A stretch of DNA of 64,000 nt from Ditylenchus dipsaci (taxonomy: Eukaryota > Nematoda > Chromadorea > Rhabditida > Anguinidae). The notes under the pieces were generated by a model that saw only the letters and a program-made list of their open reading frames with translations, was not told where the DNA came from and did not search any database. Positions within the stretch are counted from its first letter, which is position 1. The number at the start of each line of letters is the position of its first letter. The DNA lies in NCBI GenBank assembly GCA_004194705.1, contig SADC01001001.1, forward strand, positions 62,001 to 126,000, given 5' to 3'. Below, in pieces: positions 48,401 through 59,349 of this stretch. Position numbers and translations under genes: made by a program.

Positions 48401-51042
48401 AATCCACTCCAGCTGAATCCACCACACCAGAAGTGATCAGAACTACCAGTCACTCTGGAGAATCCACTCCAGCTGAATCCACCACACCAGAAGTGATCAG
48501 AACTACCAGTCACTCTGGAGAATCCACTCCAGCTGAATCCACCACACCAGAAGTGATCAGAACTACCAGTCACTCTGGAGAATCCACTCCAGCTGAATCC
48601 ACCACACCAGAAGTGATCAGAACTACCAGTCACTCTGGAGAATCCACTCCAGCTGAATCCGCCACACCAGAAGTGATCAGAACTACCAGTCACTCTGGAG
48701 AATCCACTCCAGCTGAGTCCACCACACCAGAAGTGATCAGAACTACCAGTCACTCTGGAGAATCCACTCCAGCTGAGTCCACCACACCAGAAGTGATCAG
48801 AACTACCAGTCACTCTGGAGAATCCACTCCAGCTGAATCCACCACACCAGAAGTGATCACAACTACCAGTCACTCTGGAGAATCCACTCCAGCTGAATCC
48901 ACCACACCAGAAGTGATCAGAACTACCAGTCACTCTGGAGAATCCACTCCAGCTGAATCCACCACACCAGAAGTGATCAGAACCACCAGTCACTCTGGAG
49001 AATCCACTCCAGCTGAATCCACCACACCAGAAGTGATCAGAACTACCAGTCACTCTGGAGAATCCACTCCAGCTGAATCCACCACACCAGAAGTGATCAG
49101 AACTACCAGTCACTCTGGAGAATCCACTCCAGCTGAATCCACCACACCAGAAGTGATCAGAACTACCAGTCACTCTGGAGAATCCACTCCAGCTGAGTCC
49201 ACCACACCAGAAGTGATCAGAACTACCAGTCACTCTGGAGAATCCACTCCAGCTGAATCCACCACACCAGAAGTGATCAGAACTACCAGTCACTCTGGAG
49301 AATCCACTCCAGCTGAATCCACAACACCAGAAGTGATCAGAACTACCAGTCACTCTGGAGAATCCACTCCAGCTGAGTCCACCACACCAGAAGTGATCAG
49401 AACTACCAGTCACTCTGGAGAATCCACTCCAGCTGAGTCCACCACACCAGAAGTGATCAGAACTACCAGTCACTCTGGAGAATCCACTCCAGCTGAATCC
49501 ACCACACCAGAAGTGATCAGAACTACCAGTCACTCTGGAGAATCCACTCCAGCTGAATCCACCACACCAGAAGTGATCAGAACTACCAGTCACTCTGGAG
49601 AATCCACTCCAGCTGAATCCACCACACCAGAAGTGATCAGAACTACCAGTCACTCTGGAGAATCCACTCCAGCTGAATCCACAACACCAGAAGTGATCAG
49701 AACTACCAGTCACTCTGGAGAATCCACTCCAGCTGAATCCACCACACCAGAAGTGATCAGAACTACCAGTCACTCTGGAGAATCCACTCCAGCTGAATCC
49801 ACAACACCAGAAGTGATCAGAACTACCAGTCACTCTGGAGAATCCACTCCAGCTGAGTCCACCACACCAGAAGTGATCAGAACTACCAGTCACTCTGGAG
49901 AATCCACTCCAGCTGAGTCCACCACACCAGAAGTGATCAGAACTACCAGTCACTCTGGAGAATCCACTCCAGCTGAGTCCACCACACCAGAAGTGATCAG
50001 AACTACCAGTCACTCTGGAGAATCCACTCCAGCTGAATCCACCACACCAGAAGTGATCAGAACTACCAGTCACTCTGGAGAATCCACTCCAGCTGAGTCC
50101 ACCACACCAGAAGTGATCAGAACTACCAGTCACTCTGGAGAATCCACTCCAGCTGAGTCCACCACACCAGAAGTGATCAGAACTACCAGTCACTCTGGAG
50201 AATCCACTCCAGCTGAATCCACCACACCAGAAGTGATCAGAACTACCAGTCACTCTGGAGAATCCACTCCAGCTGAGTCCACCACACCAGAAGTGATCAG
50301 AACTACCAGTCACTCTGGAGAATCCACTCCAGCTGAATCCTCCACACCAGAAGTGATCAGAACTACCAGTCACTCTGGAGAATCCACTCCAGCTGAATCC
50401 ACAACACCAGAAGTGATCAGAACTACCAGTCACTCTGGAGAATCCACTCCAGCTGAGTCCACCACACCAGAAGTGATCAGAACTACCAGTCACTCTGGAG
50501 AATCCACTCCAGCTGAATCCACCACACCAGAAGTGATCAGAACTACCAGTCACTCTGGAGAATCCACTCCAGCTGAGTCCACCACACCAGAAGTGATCAC
50601 AACTACCAGTCACTCTGGAGAATCCACTCCAGCTGAGTCCACCACACCAGAAGTGATCAGAACTACCAGTCACTCTGGAGAATCCACTCCAGCTGAATCC
50701 ACCACACCAGAAGTGATCAGAACTACCAGTCACTCTGGAGAATCCACTCCAGCTGAATCCACCACACCAGAAGTGATCACAACTACCAGTCACTCTGGAG
50801 AATCCACTCCAGCTGAGTCCACCACACCTGTGATTCCCGGATCAACTTCTAAGTCAAACTCTTCTTCATCAGACTCTTCTGTATCAGAGTCTTCTAGTGA
50901 ATCTGAAGAAAAACCTCACTGTCCTCATCGCCATCGTCACCCTAAATTCAAATTACATTGTCCGTGCCACAAACATCATCATTCTCAGCCAAAGCCAAGA
51001 TTCGATTCTAACCCTTACTATTTTTTGTATAAACAACGTTAG
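42471..51042 (+). CDS. Giant secreted Ser/Thr-rich tandem-repeat protein
   Basis: About 2,850 residues. The signal peptide is MFHFKHLSLLFVGLIGIQCAAG. A unique linker follows (PEPIYKEDQPIDDSANKISS, SKNETSQNIAENQLGEKPAV). Then come about 135 copies of RTTSHSGESTPAESTTPEVI. The C-terminus has a Ser/acidic stretch (SNSSSSDSSVSESSSESEE) and a His/Cys-rich tail with 9 His and 3 Cys (KPHCPHRHRHPKF, LHCPCHKHHH). Repeats are 45% Ser/Thr with Pro, the pattern of mucin-type O-glycosylation; SxE motifs could be phosphorylated, and the tail could bind metal. The frame breaks between about 42555 and 42850: one base lost in the linker and indels in the first two repeats. From 42853 the frame is unbroken to TAG at 51040. 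A mucus, glue, silk or cuticle role is a guess. No family recognised. Confidence 0.85.
42721..50820 (+). repeat. 60-bp coding tandem array, about 135 units
   Basis: Exact 60-bp period, 8.1 kb. Unit 1 (42721) is partial and unit 2 (42781) carries indels. The next 133 (42841-50820) keep perfect period. Units from 42841 to 47400 are identical to one another. From about 47455 rightward GCTGAGTCC alternates with GCTGAATCC, and rare substitutions appear (Thr to Ala at 48661, Arg to Thr at about 48860, 50600 and 50780, Thr to Ser at 50341). Confidence 0.97.
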
Positions 51043-51185
51043 CATTGTTTAATTTTTTTCATGTAAAGCGTTAACTTTAATCTCGTGTTGAAGGGCTTTA
51101 CTTGCTTTTTCATTGTTTGTGCGAGAACTTTTAATTTTTAAACTTGAGATTAAAAATGACGATTGTTTTTTTTTCATGTTTATGT

Positions 51186-51191
51186 AATAAA
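51186..51191 (+). terminator. Poly(A) signal of the giant repeat-protein gene
   Basis: AATAAA, 144 bp after the stop codon, followed by a TTTGTTTGT-rich stretch. With the TATA box this brackets a single transcription unit of about 8.8 kb. Confidence 0.7.
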
Positions 51192-52163
51192 TTTGTTTGT
51201 AAATTGCTTTCGTTCCATATTGAAATGTGATGCAGCTGTCAGAACACCAGAAAACATCAAAATATTTATGAGAAGTTTTGACTAATCTTTTGCAAAGGCA
51301 AAAGAAATATATCGATGCTGCTTGCAGTCACTCGGTCTAATTTTTTTTAAATCGACAGCTTGTTGGGAAAAGAGACTTATTGTAACAGAATGGCATAAAG
51401 TAGCTGTTATTTTTTAATATGCCATATCTGTGGGTGTTATTTTCTGGCTACAAGTCTACGGACACGGACAATTTATCGTCCCATATAAAAAGAGACAATT
51501 CATCGTTCCTTATGAAAATGGGATAATTCATCGTCTCTTTTTAAAACCTGGGGTGGGTAACCGTCGGCTTGGTGGATTTACATTTGGATGGTCTAAAAAT
51601 TAAAATTTAGTCAAAATCAGCTAAAACTCTGTTTTTCTGACCTAAAATTCCATGGGAAATTAGGGCTGAGTGGACCAAAATTACGTTTTTATACACTCGA
51701 GCCTCAAAAGCTGTGGTGCGTACCCTTTGGGTAAGTGAATATTGACTTGGGTGGCTTGGATAGTTAAAAAACAAGTGAAATCGAATACAGTCAATATTCT
51801 CTATAAGTATAAGGGGTTTATTATTTGGAACATACGCCTCTTGGGACCGACCCAGGTGTAGCTCATACAGAGGTGTAGCTTGTGAGAGTGCAGCTCACAG
51901 AGAAGTTTGACTGCAGCGAAAATATCTTATACGTGAAATCCCATCTAAACTAAATTTCATTTCAATTGATTAGCTTTTCTTGACCAACTATGGGGCGTAT
52001 TCCAAGCCACTTAGAAACACGTGTGCATTTGCAAGATGAATGGGAAAACCTAGTGAATTTTTCTTAAAACGTCTTATCCGCCAGATGACGAGGCATATTG
52101 AGAGCGCTTTTGAAAGTGATTTTAATCTTCATATAGTATTTGGACTGCAGTCGAACCTCGATA

Positions 52164-52310
52164 TACAGGGTGTCCAGTAAAAACTGCAGCATTTTTAGAA
52201 AATTTTGCCAAGGGCTTCTGCAGACCGGTGAAATCCAAAAGAAAACTTGTAAAAAATGTGAAAAACAAAGAAGCCTAAGAAATGTTGTAGTTTTTATTGG
52301 ACACCCTGTA
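52164..52310. mobile_element. 147-bp Tc1/mariner-type MITE
   Basis: Left TACAGGGTGTCCAGTAAAAA, right TTTTTATTGGACACCCTGTA. It sits directly after GCAGTCGAACCTCGATA, the left end of a pogo-like MITE, so it probably inserted into one. The minus-strand frame through it is an artefact. Confidence 0.8.
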
Positions 52311-53049
52311 GCGATCACCCAAGGCATCCCTCACAGAATACTATAAACAGGTGATCACTATATAAAATAGTCCTTATATAGAAACCTATAGGTTTAGCGC
52401 ATCTAAAAGTCACTGGTCGAACACTATCTCTATAGTGTACCTCTGTGCTCATCGTCAGAATCTACATGTGTATTCTAAAAAAGCATTCGAAACTATTAGG
52501 ATTGCGTTGCCCCACCCCGCGTGATTTTTTGTCATTTTCGCCTTGGTTCTCTTCATGGTTTTTGGTCATTTTTCGACTTAGTAATCGGTCACGTTTTTTT
52601 GAGAAAAAAATTTTGACCAAAAATTGACTGTTTGTGTTGGGTTTTGTTAACTAGGGCCTACGGCATGAAGAAACTTTGGTATAAATGCTTTTTCCATGTA
52701 TGCAAAGTCACTTTCGAGTGATTTGTGTCTAACACGGGAAAGCCACGACCAGCCCGTCACCTATCAAGGAGCCTTATATACCAAAAAACACTAACCGAGC
52801 TTGTTACTGAACCGTAATCTGAATTTCCTACTGAGCAGTCCTGGGCGAGATGTTTTATTTTGAAACTTAAAAGAAAGCGCATGAAACCAAAATTTTATGA
52901 TTAAAAGTACTTCTCGGAATCATGTCCAAGGTAAGTGAGTGCGCGCATCTCTAACTCTCAAGCCCCCTGCATCAACACTTGGTTGCTTGGGGTTGAGATG
53001 CGCACACACACATACCTGAGACACAAATCACTCGAAAGTGACTCTGGAG

Positions 53050-53165
53050 GGAGCAGGGCAATTGACCCTCTGGACAATTGACCCCCTGGGCCAATTGACC
53101 CCCTAGACGATTGATATCCTGGGCCAATTGACCCCCGGGCCGATCGACCCCCTGGACATCTTTTA
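53050..53165. repeat. Short tandem repeat of (CC)AATTGACCCCCTGG
   Basis: About six imperfect units of 17-20 bp, CAATTGACCCCCTGGGC and variants. Slightly open in one minus frame but low in complexity. Confidence 0.8.
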
Positions 53166-53265
53166 TCTGCTTATTTTTCCAAGTCTGATTTTGTATCAAT
53201 TCATATTGTCTGTGTTTTTCTTAGAACATCGATATTTCCTATAAATATAAAAATTTAGCAATCTG

Positions 53266-53845
53266 ATGGATGCTAATATAGAGCTCGTGCTCCTAATCGT
53301 TAACGAACTTAGCGACTATTCAAGCGAAGAAGAAAATGAAGAGCACGCAATTACTGAACTACTGACCGTAATATTTTTTGTATATTTTTTCAGGCTACTT
53401 TATTTTTGACTATTTCAGGTAAATTCCGAACGGGAAAAAGCAAAACTTACGCATGGCGGATTTATTTTTTGGAAACAAAAGAATAGCCGTGATGGCTCAA
53501 AAGTTTACTGGTGCTGCACTAAGAAAAAGCTAAGTGGTTGCAAGAAGCGTTTGCACACAGATGTTGCAACAGGGCCTATCGTTAAAGAAGTAGGAAGCAT
53601 AACCATGATGTGGATTCAACAGCCCTGCCAGTTGCATTGTTTAAACAGTCTCTCAAAAAAGGGCCAATACTACTATGGAAGTAAATTTTGATAAGAGACT
53701 TTTTTGGTTGTCTTTAGTTCGAAATTATATATAGAATCCTGCTCAAATATTCAACGATATTCTCCATTCATCGAGAGCAGTTCAATCCAAAATTACCAAA
53801 AGTGCTTCCAGAAAAGCTGTTCATAGAACACGTAGGAGAAGGTGA
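53266..53845 (+). CDS. FLYWCH zinc-finger protein, MULE-transposon derived
   Basis: Exon 1 is 53266-53367 (MDANIELVLL, then an acidic SEEENEEH stretch) and exon 2 is 53419-53680. The second exon encodes a FLYWCH finger: HGGFIFWKQKNSRDGSKVYW, Cys in CCTKK, Cys in GCKKRL, and the final His-x-His in HNHD. The Cys/His set is complete once one base is restored at about 53598. After the finger come LPVALFKQSLKKG and a candidate exon 53735-53845 with NPAQIFNDIL and RKAVHRTRRRR, then TGA. This tail resembles the segment after the finger in MULE-type transposon proteins, but no transposase domain follows. FLYWCH fingers bind DNA. It is either a domesticated finger gene or a truncated element; expression is unknown. 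Confidence 0.75.
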
Positions 53846-54684
53846 AATTTGGGTGAAATTTTCGGTCACTTTTCAAAAAATCCGAGTATGTGATGGGGCT
53901 AATGAAGTGCCTAAAGTCGGTATTGATATGTTATAATGGTGAAAGCTAGAGAACCTCAGCTACGAAAAAGCTATCAAACAGTGAATTAAGAAATGTGTAA
54001 GGGGTCGAAAAGGCTCTGACAAGCTCAGAATTCAGTGGTTTTCTCAGTGGAATTTCACATGAAATTTTGACATCGAACCCCATTTTGAGCAATTTAGCAC
54101 ATAGTCAATCAACTCAAAAGACTTTATTCTAAATTAAATTAAAAACTCACTGTCATATATTAAATTTCATTCGAGACAAAAAAATTGAACTCTAAGGCTT
54201 AAACAGGTTAATTAACAGAAGCGACCGATCAGTTATTATAATTTGTTGCAAGTATTTTTGTATGTTTTACGATGCAGTTAATACGAAAATAGTACGTAGG
54301 GCAGCGAATAGCATTGTTCTGGCGTAGACGTCAGCGCCATTGTGAAAAACCGTACAACCGTTTTTATTCAGATATCAAAACAAAGATTTTAGCGTGAAAT
54401 CTCAAATCTTTGAATTTGAAATTACAACCATATCTTCATTAATTCAAAAATTTCTTCCAAATCATTTCAAAATAATATGTCATCATATTTTAGGCAAGCA
54501 AGTATAGATCTCGAATCAATAAATCAAACGGCCTCTTTTTTGCTGAGCTATATGCAAAAAATTTCCTAACAATAAAGTGAATATAATGTATTTCCTCGCA
54601 AAAAGGCTAAATTTTATAAATTCTTATTTTTAAATTATTCTGCTAATAATTTTTCTTAAACTAAATTTAGCGCCTACTTTAAAT

Positions 54685-54875
54685 ATGCAAATTTCAATCA
54701 AAAATTATCTTTACTGCTGATCCTCTTCCTATCCTTTATGATGGAAGACAAAACTGCGTACTGTCGTTGCAATAGATTTGGTTACAGAGGAGGACGAGCT
54801 AATCTGGCAGGACTGAACTCACTTTTGACTCTACAAAGGATTGCAAATCTTGGTACTCTGGGACTGCGAGTTTAG
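54685..54875 (+). CDS. Small secreted peptide, third family member
   Basis: About 63 residues: a hydrophobic signal segment, MEDKTAYCRC, then FGYRGGRANLAGLNSLLTLQ and a short tail ending LGTLGLRV before TAG. One base is missing in the AAAAATTATC stretch near 54701, otherwise the frame is open. It aligns with the duplicated peptides at 32889 and 35847 over the whole length, including the Cys at the signal junction and the GGRA and NTLG/GTLG motifs. It has a second Cys (CRC) where they have one. About 250 bp of upstream sequence is also recognisably shared. Confidence 0.7.
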
Positions 54876-55724
54876 GCACACCATTTGTTTTGTTTAGAAG
54901 AAGTTTTTAAACTTTAAATTGATTTCCCCATTCAAGCAGAATAGGTGTTATTTGCCTTGACCTCTCTTCGGTTTTTAGGACTTTTTAAGCTCAGGATTAG
55001 ACAAGGATAGGCCAAAAAAAGGTAGGCCAGAGTATGTTAAGACTGACTAAAACATGGAAGCCACTTTTTCTAATCTAAATGGCTTTTCCCCCTCCTTTAA
55101 GCCCAGGCTACTTCTGTCTAAGCCTGAAGCGTTGAAAAAAACAGGGAAGCAGGGCCAAGAGAAAATAAAACTCTTTTTGTTAAATAAGGCCCATCAATGT
55201 TGTTTTGTTATTTTTGTCGACTTTGTTGTCACTGCTTTTACACTGTTATATTTATCGTATAAATTTTTTTCACAATAAAGTGATTTTGTTTGTTTGTTGT
55301 AAAGATAAAAAATGTAATGAGTGCGGAGACATTCTTCTCGTGTGTTAACTGCGGCCAAGCTTTTTTATGCATCTAGAGTCACTCTGAAAGTCACTATATC
55401 CATCGATTTGTGCTTCTGAAGGAGGCGCAGGATTCTTGAAGGGTTAGTAACCTTAGACACTAATATGAGCAATACTCATAATCATAAATGAATAAAAAGC
55501 TCTTTTTGCCTAGATTGCTGTTCAAAATGAGGGAGAATATTCTTAATTTACCTTGATTGCCTTAAGTTACAGAAAAGTTCACGCCGAATACAATAATGCC
55601 GATCGCTTTCGCTTCGATGACGAGTAAAGTAGGTGAAAACAGGCCGGAAGGTAATAACTCAGCATGGTCAAAATTCAGCTGAATATCTACAAGTTTTCAA
55701 CTGGTGCACTTGTATATTTATCTT

Positions 55725-55920
55725 ATACAGTCAAACCTCTTTAACCCGGCACCCCAATAACCGACACCTTCTATTACACGACACCCTGTCGACACTTGAT
55801 TTGGCCTCGCACTCGACACTTTCAGGAAAACGACACCTAGATAGCCCGACACCTTGATAACCCGACATCCTGAGGTCGATACCCTGCCCCTGGTTGTCGC
55901 GTTAAAGAGGTTTGACTGTA
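55725..55920. mobile_element. MITE built from CTTTAACCCGGCACC motif
   Basis: Left TACAGTCAAACCTCTTTAAC, right GTTAAAGAGGTTTGACTGTA. The interior has repeated (AA/GAT)AACCCGACACC(TT)-like units in direct order. Confidence 0.85.
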
Positions 55921-55924
55921 TATT

Positions 55925-58350
55925 TTTATTTTACAATAATGATTGTAACGGCGAATCCTATCTCATAATATACTAAAATGATGGCCAGTAGTTCAGCTTC
56001 AAATATTACTAAGTTTAGAAATTTTTCATTGATAAAGTGAAAATCATTACCCATTTGTTGGGTAGCGATTCCGAGACGATCTTAAATGTTGAAATTCAAA
56101 TATTTATTGTCTTGGTAGGAATTCGAAATTGACAATGACTTACAAACTGTTAGAGCAGTTTTGAATGCAAACCGACTACACTGAGCATAAATCCGGTGTC
56201 AGAATTATTTATTTGCTTAGTGCAAATTCATGTTGCAATTTTATGTTATTTTTGCTTTTTTAGTCTTGATTTTATGATAAGATATTGCTGTGCAGCCAAA
56301 CCTCGGTTTTACTATGCGTTATATACTTTTAAATTTGGATCAACTTTTTGTTTGGAAATCGCTCCGTTGGCAGATTGTGAGCATTGAATCCTAATATTGT
56401 TTTTCAATTTCTTATCGAATGTTATATTTGGTTTTTCAATAAATCGGCGGCACTCTTCGATGCTTACATGCAGGACTAATAAAAAAGAATAAAGGACAAA
56501 ATACTAAGGTCGATAAGAAGTGAAAATAAGAAGGCCAGTGAAATATCGAAAAACCACAGGGGACCAAGGCATTTCTAAATTTGAAGGAACATGGTGTTTA
56601 TTTGAATTAGTCAGGACACTTTTTACTCCGAAAATATTGTTTAAAATTACATTTAGTTTGTAACAAAATAAAATTTTCATAATTTCAAACCATTCACAAG
56701 TCGAGCCTAACGTTATTTGACATTGCCATATCGGACAATTTAGCCTACTTTCACTGCACCATAACTATTCATATCATTTCATAACTATTGTAGCACTAAG
56801 ACATAAAATGTTGATTTAAAATGGAAATTAAAAAAATTAAAAAAAAATTCGTAATTAAAAAGTGTCCCCCGCCAACTCGAATTTTGGAATGCCGCTGCCT
56901 TCAAAACCAGGGTCATTTAAAGAGCCTTTATAAACGTATCGAATAGGTCACAGGTTTCAAAGCTACTGGCTGCACACCTAATTTTTCACTTATTTTTCAA
57001 TTTTACCTTGAGCTGATAATTTTGTTGGATAACTAATGCGATTAAAGCCCGCTTTTCGATTCAAACATTTTACGAATCTTCTCATCCCAGTTTTTCGGCC
57101 TATAGGTTCGAGATTTTGACACATTTGATTTAAAGTTGCGTAATGGCCATCCAATGAGACCAATTTCTCCTGGCGAGTGAAAAAAAGTTCACGAGATTAC
57201 CTCGTCAGACCAATCACAATAGAAACTATTAAGAATGCACCCGTCCCCCGTGTAAAATGTTTTCTTCACCTCAATATAAAATCAAAATCGAATAGGCAAG
57301 AAGCTTTTTATCGAAATCAGGCCCTCGTGAATATCACAAGCTTTATGTACGTCAAACATCTGTCCCACTGCTTTCTTTACGCTAGCAGCCTTGTTAAATT
57401 TTTCAAAAGCATGTGAGAAAATAAAAAATCAATTTTCGAAGGCTTGCGCCTGCCCATATATCTGGAAATATTAAAAAAAAGACACCTGTGAATCTCCGGT
57501 TTTTTTGTTTTAAGTACCCCGCTTAATTTTTTAATGAAATATTTTGCTTTTTTGACATTTTTTAAATTTTCACACTATAATGTAGGCCAGGATATCAGTT
57601 TTCTAATGAGCTAAAAATTCAAATTGCAAAATATGAAAAATCAAGAGATTTATGTATTCAAATGGAGGTACCTAAACCAGAAACTGATTAGCACTTATGC
57701 ACTTCGGGGGGGGGGGGGGGTGGGGTCATTTTATATTGATTTGAGAAAAGTGTTAAACATCTTCCAAGTAATTTTATGCACTAAAAATGATATTGAAGCT
57801 ATTTTCTGACACTTTCCTGAATAAAAAACCGATTTTTGAAACAAAATAATTTCGACCAAAATTGAGTTTTTGCCTTGAGGAACCAATGCGAATCAGATTT
57901 TGGTCAATTTTTGGTCAAATAAGTTTTTTTTCATTCAGGTTTTTATGTAGGAAAGTGTCATTAAATAGGTTTTCTATCGCTTTTAGCGAATAAAAACTTA
58001 CTTAGGAAACGTTTTGACACTATTCTAAAATTAACATAAAATGCGCCCCCGAAGTGCATAAGTACCAACTCATTTTCTTCTAGCATATGAATGTGTTTAT
58101 TTTTTTAATGTACATTCAAGTGCTATACCTTGAAAAGATCAAACTTACCTTGTGAAAAACACGATTTTTTCTTGATCCCTCAGTGCAGTTTGGGACATAC
58201 CCATGCATAAACTACGGCTAATCTATAGAAGGTGCATGAAAATGATAATTTTTTGAATTGAAGTCGAAAACTAAGGAAAATAACGCAATTTTTGAAATTT
58301 GCGCCTTTTGAGAATTCGGATTTTTTGCATATTTTGACGCTAGTGTCATA
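55925..58350. other. No gene seen
   Basis: AT-rich sequence with short unsupported frames only. A 12-base G run at 57709-57720 is the one unusual feature. Confidence 0.45.
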
Positions 58351-58581
58351 TACCGTATTTTCTTTAATTAACGCCCCCCTCGACTTTGAGGGTTTGTATC
58401 TCGGAGCATAATTTATTTCCGAACATGTTTTTTGCATTTTTTAGTTCCACGAGCTCTACCGATTCCACGTTTCGGATTTTGGTTGAGTACTAAAAAATCC
58501 CAAAATGACTCTAATTAACGCCTCCCCTAGAGCAAGTTAAAAAATAAACGCTTCGGCGTGTTTATTAGAAAAAATACGGTA
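58351..58581. mobile_element. MITE, TACCGTATTTTCTTTAAT family
   Basis: Left TACCGTATTTTCTTTAATTA, right TTATTAGAAAAAATACGGTA. Shares CGAGCTCTACCGATTCCACG with 21492-21727. Confidence 0.8.
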
Positions 58582-58806
58582 TAACGTCCATCACCCAAAC
58601 TCTAGTGTCCAGTATGTCTGAAAAAATTACTCCCTAATAATTTTCACTTGAGCGGATTTCGGCCACATTATTACAAAAGAAGAGATTTTGCATATTTTTT
58701 TCCTTCGTAATATTGTTTGTTTTAAATACTTTTAAAAAAATAATTTATGGGGATATACTACGCTAGCTATTTTGGGAGAGGGTTGATATAGGCTTCTTTA
58801 TGTTCT

Positions 58807-59347
58807 ATGTTCAGATTTATTCATAATTTATTATTTTTCAGATGCATCTTTTTCTTTATTTTTCTAGTCTATTTATTTTGGACCAGTGTTTCTGGTGACT
58901 CGCGTGAATTTTTCTTGAATGGCGGTAAAAAAGAGACAACAACTTTTCAGCGAATACCAAACTTTATTTTCGGGCGTCTCTTCGATATGCAGAAAACAAA
59001 AAAGACGCTATACAGTTGATTCCTTATTTCAAGAGCAAACTACATCCTGCTTTAACGGATGTTGGCATTGATGAATTCAAACAAGCAATAAAAAAAATAA
59101 AAATTGTAAAAGAAAACGGCGAAGATAAAATGATTTTTAAAACTTGACAGACGAAAATTTGAAAAATAAACTTGTGAAAGTAAACTCAGGATGTTCAAAA
59201 TTTTTTTCCAGTGTTCCTCTAGTTACGCGACAGAAACTCAAGCTGTACGGACAATTAGTTGCGTTGACAGCAGCAAAGATGCCTAAAAAGAATGAGAAAA
59301 ACTACAATAAAATAAAAATCAGTATTACAGTTTTACAACAATTTTGA
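58807..59347 (+). CDS. Unknown predicted secreted protein, frame-broken
   Basis: A hydrophobic N-terminus (MFRFIHNLLFFRCIFFFIFL...WTSVSG) looks like a signal peptide. Three overlapping frames then read on through coding-like sequence: first to about 58985, then DAIQLIPYFKSKLHPALTDV and GIDEFKQAIKKIKIVKENGE, then TDENLKNKLVKVNSGCSKFF, VTRQKLKLYGQLV and a TGA at 59345. Each change of frame needs one restored base, the same direction of error seen in MADD. The product would be about 175 residues, Lys-rich and mostly helical, with one Cys in the mature part. No family recognised. The lack of a homologue makes the joined model tentative. Confidence 0.5.
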
Positions 59348-59349
59348 GA

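Larger units (their letters stand above)
51230..53265. other. No gene seen; repeats only
   Basis: AT-rich spacer. It holds the nested MITE at 52164-52310, an arm of the GTGCGCATCTC palindrome seen at 39.9 kb (about 52640-52740 and 52915-53045) and the short tandem repeat at 53050-53165. Confidence 0.5.

Noticed and set aside
42742..50793. 2,683-codon minus-strand open frame (GSSDHFWCGGLSWSGFSRVT repeats)
   Set aside because: Shadow of the plus-strand coding array; no start context, splice signals or termini of its own, while the plus strand has promoter, signal peptide and poly(A) signal.
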